NCBI GenBank assembly: GCA_000934385.1
Contig: KN880910.1
Coordinates: 1 to 11,198, forward strand
Length of the DNA stretch: 11,198 nt
Direction: 5' to 3'
Source: Cylindrobasidium torrendii FP15055 ss-10
Lineage: Eukaryota > Basidiomycota > Agaricomycetes > Agaricales > Physalacriaceae
Numbering within the stretch: the stretch's first letter is position 1; every line of letters begins with the position of its first letter. The translations under genes were made by a program, and so were the position numbers. The notes under the pieces were generated by a model. The model did not search any database, had not been told where the DNA came from, and saw nothing but the letters and a program-made list of their open reading frames with translations. Below are positions 8,890 through 11,198 of the stretch, in pieces.

Positions 8890-10597
8890 ATGGCTGACCA
8901 AGTTACCTCTCAACTCGCCAAGGCCCGCATCGACGAGGCCGGCTCGTCGTCGTCCTCCGGTGAGACTTCTCCGACCTTCGACAGCGCCAACGTGTCCGGC
9001 ATCTCGTCCCCGAATTCGTCCCGACCACCGTCACCGCTGCTCCGCCCTCTCGGCAAGGCGCCCGCCGCCAGCACCAAGGGTCTCCCCTCGCGACCAAAGC
9101 CCGGCTTCAATGCCCTCAACGGTGCTAGCATGGGCTTCACCGCGATGGCCAACTCAGCCGCAAAGAAGCAGGAGAACATGTCTCAGCCCAAATCTGCGAC
9201 TGTCTCTGCACCATCCTCCAAGCCGACGACACCAGAAGAATCGGATGACGAGGAGGAGGACGACATTGCGCGTCGCCGCGCGAAGCCTCCTGCTCGCCGC
9301 ACCTCTTCTGCTGCAATGGCCCCGTTCATCACCAAGTTTGACCTCTACGAGCCCGACGAGTTTGTCGTCAAGGACGGCACACGATCACCTCTCCGTCTCG
9401 AAAAAGTCGCCATCATCGGCAGCGGCAGCTGGGGCACGGCTTTGGCACGTGTGGCAGCCATCAACGTTGCCGAACGCGAGGGCTTTGACTCGGAGGTCCG
9501 TATGTGGGTGCGCGAGCGCGAGGTATGTTTCGTTTACACGCACCCTGCCCTACGTAAACTGACCTGTCTTTTCTTAGATCCCGGGCAAGGGCAAATTAAC
9601 CAGTATCATCAACGAGACTCACCAGAATGAACGCTATCTCCCTAATGTCGAACTCCCTGAAAACCTTATCGCTGTCCCCGAATTGAAGGATGTCGTCAAG
9701 AACGCCACCCTTATCCTCTTCTGCGTGCCTCATCAGTTCCTACCCGACGTTCTCAAGGTTCTCAACCAGCCAGGCGTCGTCAACAAGTCCGCACGCGGCA
9801 TCTCTGCTATCAAGGGTGTCGATGTCCAGATCAAGGAGGAGACCGACCCCACTGGCCAGGTCAAGAAGACCGCCGAGATCTATACCTTCCCCGGTGTCAT
9901 CGAGAAGGGTCTCAACATCCCCTGCTCTGCACTTGGTGGTGCTAACATCGCTCTCGACGTCGGACGTGGAGAATTCTGTGAGACCACTATTGGCGTTCCC
10001 GGGCCCAAGGACGCTGCACTCTGGCACGCCGTCTTCGATGGACCCACATTCCGTGTGCACCCCATCGAGGATGTCGCTGGTGTCTCTCTCTCAGGCGCTC
10101 TCAAGAACATTGTTGCATTGGCTGCCGGCTTCGTCGACGGCATGGGTCTGGTGAGTCTTTACCTATTTCTTCTTTTGAATGGCATCTGATTATCTTTCCA
10201 GGGTGGTAACACCAAGGCTGCCATTCTCCGTCACGGTCTGCTCGAGATGAGCTCCTTCACCATGGAGTTCTTCCCCTCATCGAGCCCGCTCACGTTCAGC
10301 CATCACTCCGCTGGTGTTGCCGACTTAATCACCACAAGCTTCGGTGGCCGCAACCGCAAGTGCGCAGAGGCCTTTATCAAGTGCCGCCCCGAGTACGGCG
10401 GCGAGGGCATCAAGTCGTTCGTGCAGCTCGAAGAAGAACTCCTCAACGGCCAGAAGTTGCAGGGCACCCTCACCGCGGAGGAGGTCTTCCACTTCCTCGA
10501 CGTTCGTGGCCGTCTAGAGGGTTACCCGCTCTTCGACACCGTCTACCGCATCGCGTTCCAGGGTCTTGACCCGAAGAGGTTGTTCGATGGCCTGTAA
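8890..10597 (+). CDS. GPD1: NAD-dependent glycerol-3-phosphate dehydrogenase (GPD1 type) with long N-terminal extension
   Basis: This enzyme reduces dihydroxyacetone phosphate to glycerol-3-phosphate with NADH, feeding glycerol and lipid synthesis. Exons are 8890-9522, 9578-10150 and 10202-10597. Introns are 55 and 51 nt, the first with a CTGAC branch point, and the model gives 533 residues. The NAD-binding Rossmann motif is GSGSWG at 177-182. Further motifs are LFCVPHQF (258-265), Lys290 in AIKGVDV, GGANIA with FCETTIG (331-350), the catalytic-lysine motif LKNIVALAAGFVDG with Lys387, and GGNTKAAILRHG (403-414) with substrate-binding Arg412. Yeast Gpd1 is 391 residues, so this protein has about 145 extra residues in front of the catalytic domain. 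They are Ser/Pro-rich, with an acidic patch (SDDEEEDD, 118-125) and a basic ARRTSS site (135-140). The start at 8890 has a good context (CATCATGGC) and is the first ATG after the TATA box. Initiation at an internal Met, for example Met143, would give a protein of yeast-like length and cannot be excluded. I see no clear PTS2 peroxisomal signal. Confidence 0.93.
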
Positions 10598-11101
10598 AAG
10601 CCTTTCTGTATCTTATAATACCAGCAATCTCTCTCTACGCTTCATCCTAGCCATCGACACTTCGCCCTGGCATATCTCCTTCACACATCCCGTATGTACA
10701 TGTATCACTAGTTCGCAGTGCACGTCGCTTGTTCCGTCCCCACGCATATTTATTAGACACTTTTTTCGACGCAGTGTCGCTGCGTTCGATGTAGATATCC
10801 CACATTTTTGAATGTAGACCATTGTCATGTTTCTTATTGTGTGAAAGCTTGTTCAACTGGGTGAAATTTGAGCTGGAAGATGTGAAGTGTTGCAATTGAC
10901 CGCCAATCTGTGTTACCGTGTTCATTGAACCATGGGTGTGAAGCGACAATGAACCAACGAGATTCGCTGGATTACACCTTCAATTGATGCTCAGATATCG
11001 GCAGGACAGTCCGCAGTAACAGGAGGCTGGACCCAGACTCTCATAAAACAGACCCTCGTAGTACTTAGCCGTAGCGCGCGCCGTCGCCGCGTATGGTTTC
11101 T
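10598..11101. other. GPD 3' flank, no supported gene
   Basis: After the TAA at 10595-10597 come an AT-richer 3' region and short - strand frames (10613-10828, 10647-10949) with no family motifs. These are likely chance frames over the GPD 3' UTR and terminator. No clear AATAAA lies on the + strand near the stop. Confidence 0.45.
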
Positions 11102-11197
11102 TCAGGCCCTGGGAAACTCCCCTAGGACCTCGGCGGTCGTAAGATAATTCTCGGCACGCTCCTCGGCAGGAGCTTGCATAGTTCGCGTCCGAAAACG
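11102..11197 (-). CDS. 3' end of an unidentified - strand reading frame (partial)
   Basis: The - strand is open from the window edge to a TGA at 11102-11104, giving 31 residues that end EERAENYLTTAEVLGEFPRA. Its last 15 residues are encoded by the 46-bp repeat, and two bases of the stop codon come from outside it. In the left copy the same 15 residues lie in a + strand frame that opens with ATG at 242 and stops at 347-349. The peptide is charged and helix-like, but I do not recognise a family. It could be the true C-terminus of a gene lying mostly beyond the window, or a chance frame in a repeat. Confidence 0.25.
   Translation of the reverse strand, partial: RFRTRTMQAPAEERAENYLTTAEVLGEFPRA
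11104..11149 (-). repeat. 46-bp repeat, right copy (inverted relative to the left copy)
   Basis: This is the exact reverse complement of 284-329. Both copies point their CCCAGGGCCT end toward the interior of the window, so they bracket about 10.8 kb like terminal inverted repeats or like two elements inserted in opposite directions. Inside the right copy the next bases read GAAGAAACC (- strand), unlike the amidase sequence beside the left copy. Confidence 0.8.
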
Positions 11198-11198
11198 T

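Noticed and set aside
8960..9562. 200-codon + strand frame inside GPD exon 1
   Set aside because: It is an off-frame shadow of GPD exon 1 and runs into intron 1. The GPD frame carries the Rossmann motif.
1..11198. CRISPR array, rRNA, bacterial operon or viral genes
   Set aside because: There are no regularly spaced repeats, rRNA signatures or viral motifs, and the genes are spliced and eukaryotic.

Overview
The window is nuclear DNA of a filamentous fungus, most likely a basidiomycete (Agaricomycotina-like). The support is compact genes broken by many introns of about 48-66 nt, GT..AG borders with CTRAY-type branch points (for example CTAAC and CTGAC) close to the acceptors, and protein sequences of fungal type. 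No database search was run. All gene models were built by hand from frame continuity, splice signals and recalled family motifs.

Left edge (1-1337): a repeat and foldback zone leads directly into the 3' half of an amidase-signature gene. The amidase keeps three clean introns and an open frame to its stop, but it lacks the whole N-terminal catalytic half. It begins one base after a 46-bp repeat that occurs again, perfectly and in inverted orientation, at the right edge (11104-11149). 1338-2320 holds no supported gene.

Centre-left (2321-4023): a complete seven-exon gene on the + strand for a UCH37/UCHL5-type deubiquitinase of 421 residues, with all four catalytic residues and the C-terminal proteasome-binding (Rpn13-type) region. 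Its first intron appears to be a GC-AG intron. 4024-6969 is a gap of about 2.9 kb with no recognisable gene.

Right half (6970-10597): two head-to-head genes for consecutive steps of glycerol synthesis. On the - strand is a HAD-family glycerol-phosphate phosphatase (GPP type, 304 aa, four exons). On the + strand is an NAD-dependent glycerol-3-phosphate dehydrogenase (GPD1 type, 533 aa, three exons). GPD reduces dihydroxyacetone phosphate to glycerol-3-phosphate and GPP dephosphorylates this to glycerol, the fungal osmolyte. They share an 853-bp intergenic region. It has a TATA box near each gene and, at its middle, a cluster of five ACGT cores including a perfect CRE (TGACGTCA) and an E-box, plus CCCCT stress-element motifs. 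This looks like a two-gene glycerol module under a shared bidirectional stress promoter, and it is the most interesting system in the window. Both proteins carry unusual Ser/Thr/Pro-rich extensions, N-terminal in GPD and C-terminal in GPP, with possible kinase sites.

Right edge (10598-11198): GPD 3' flank, then the second repeat copy, which lies inside a short - strand reading frame running off the window.
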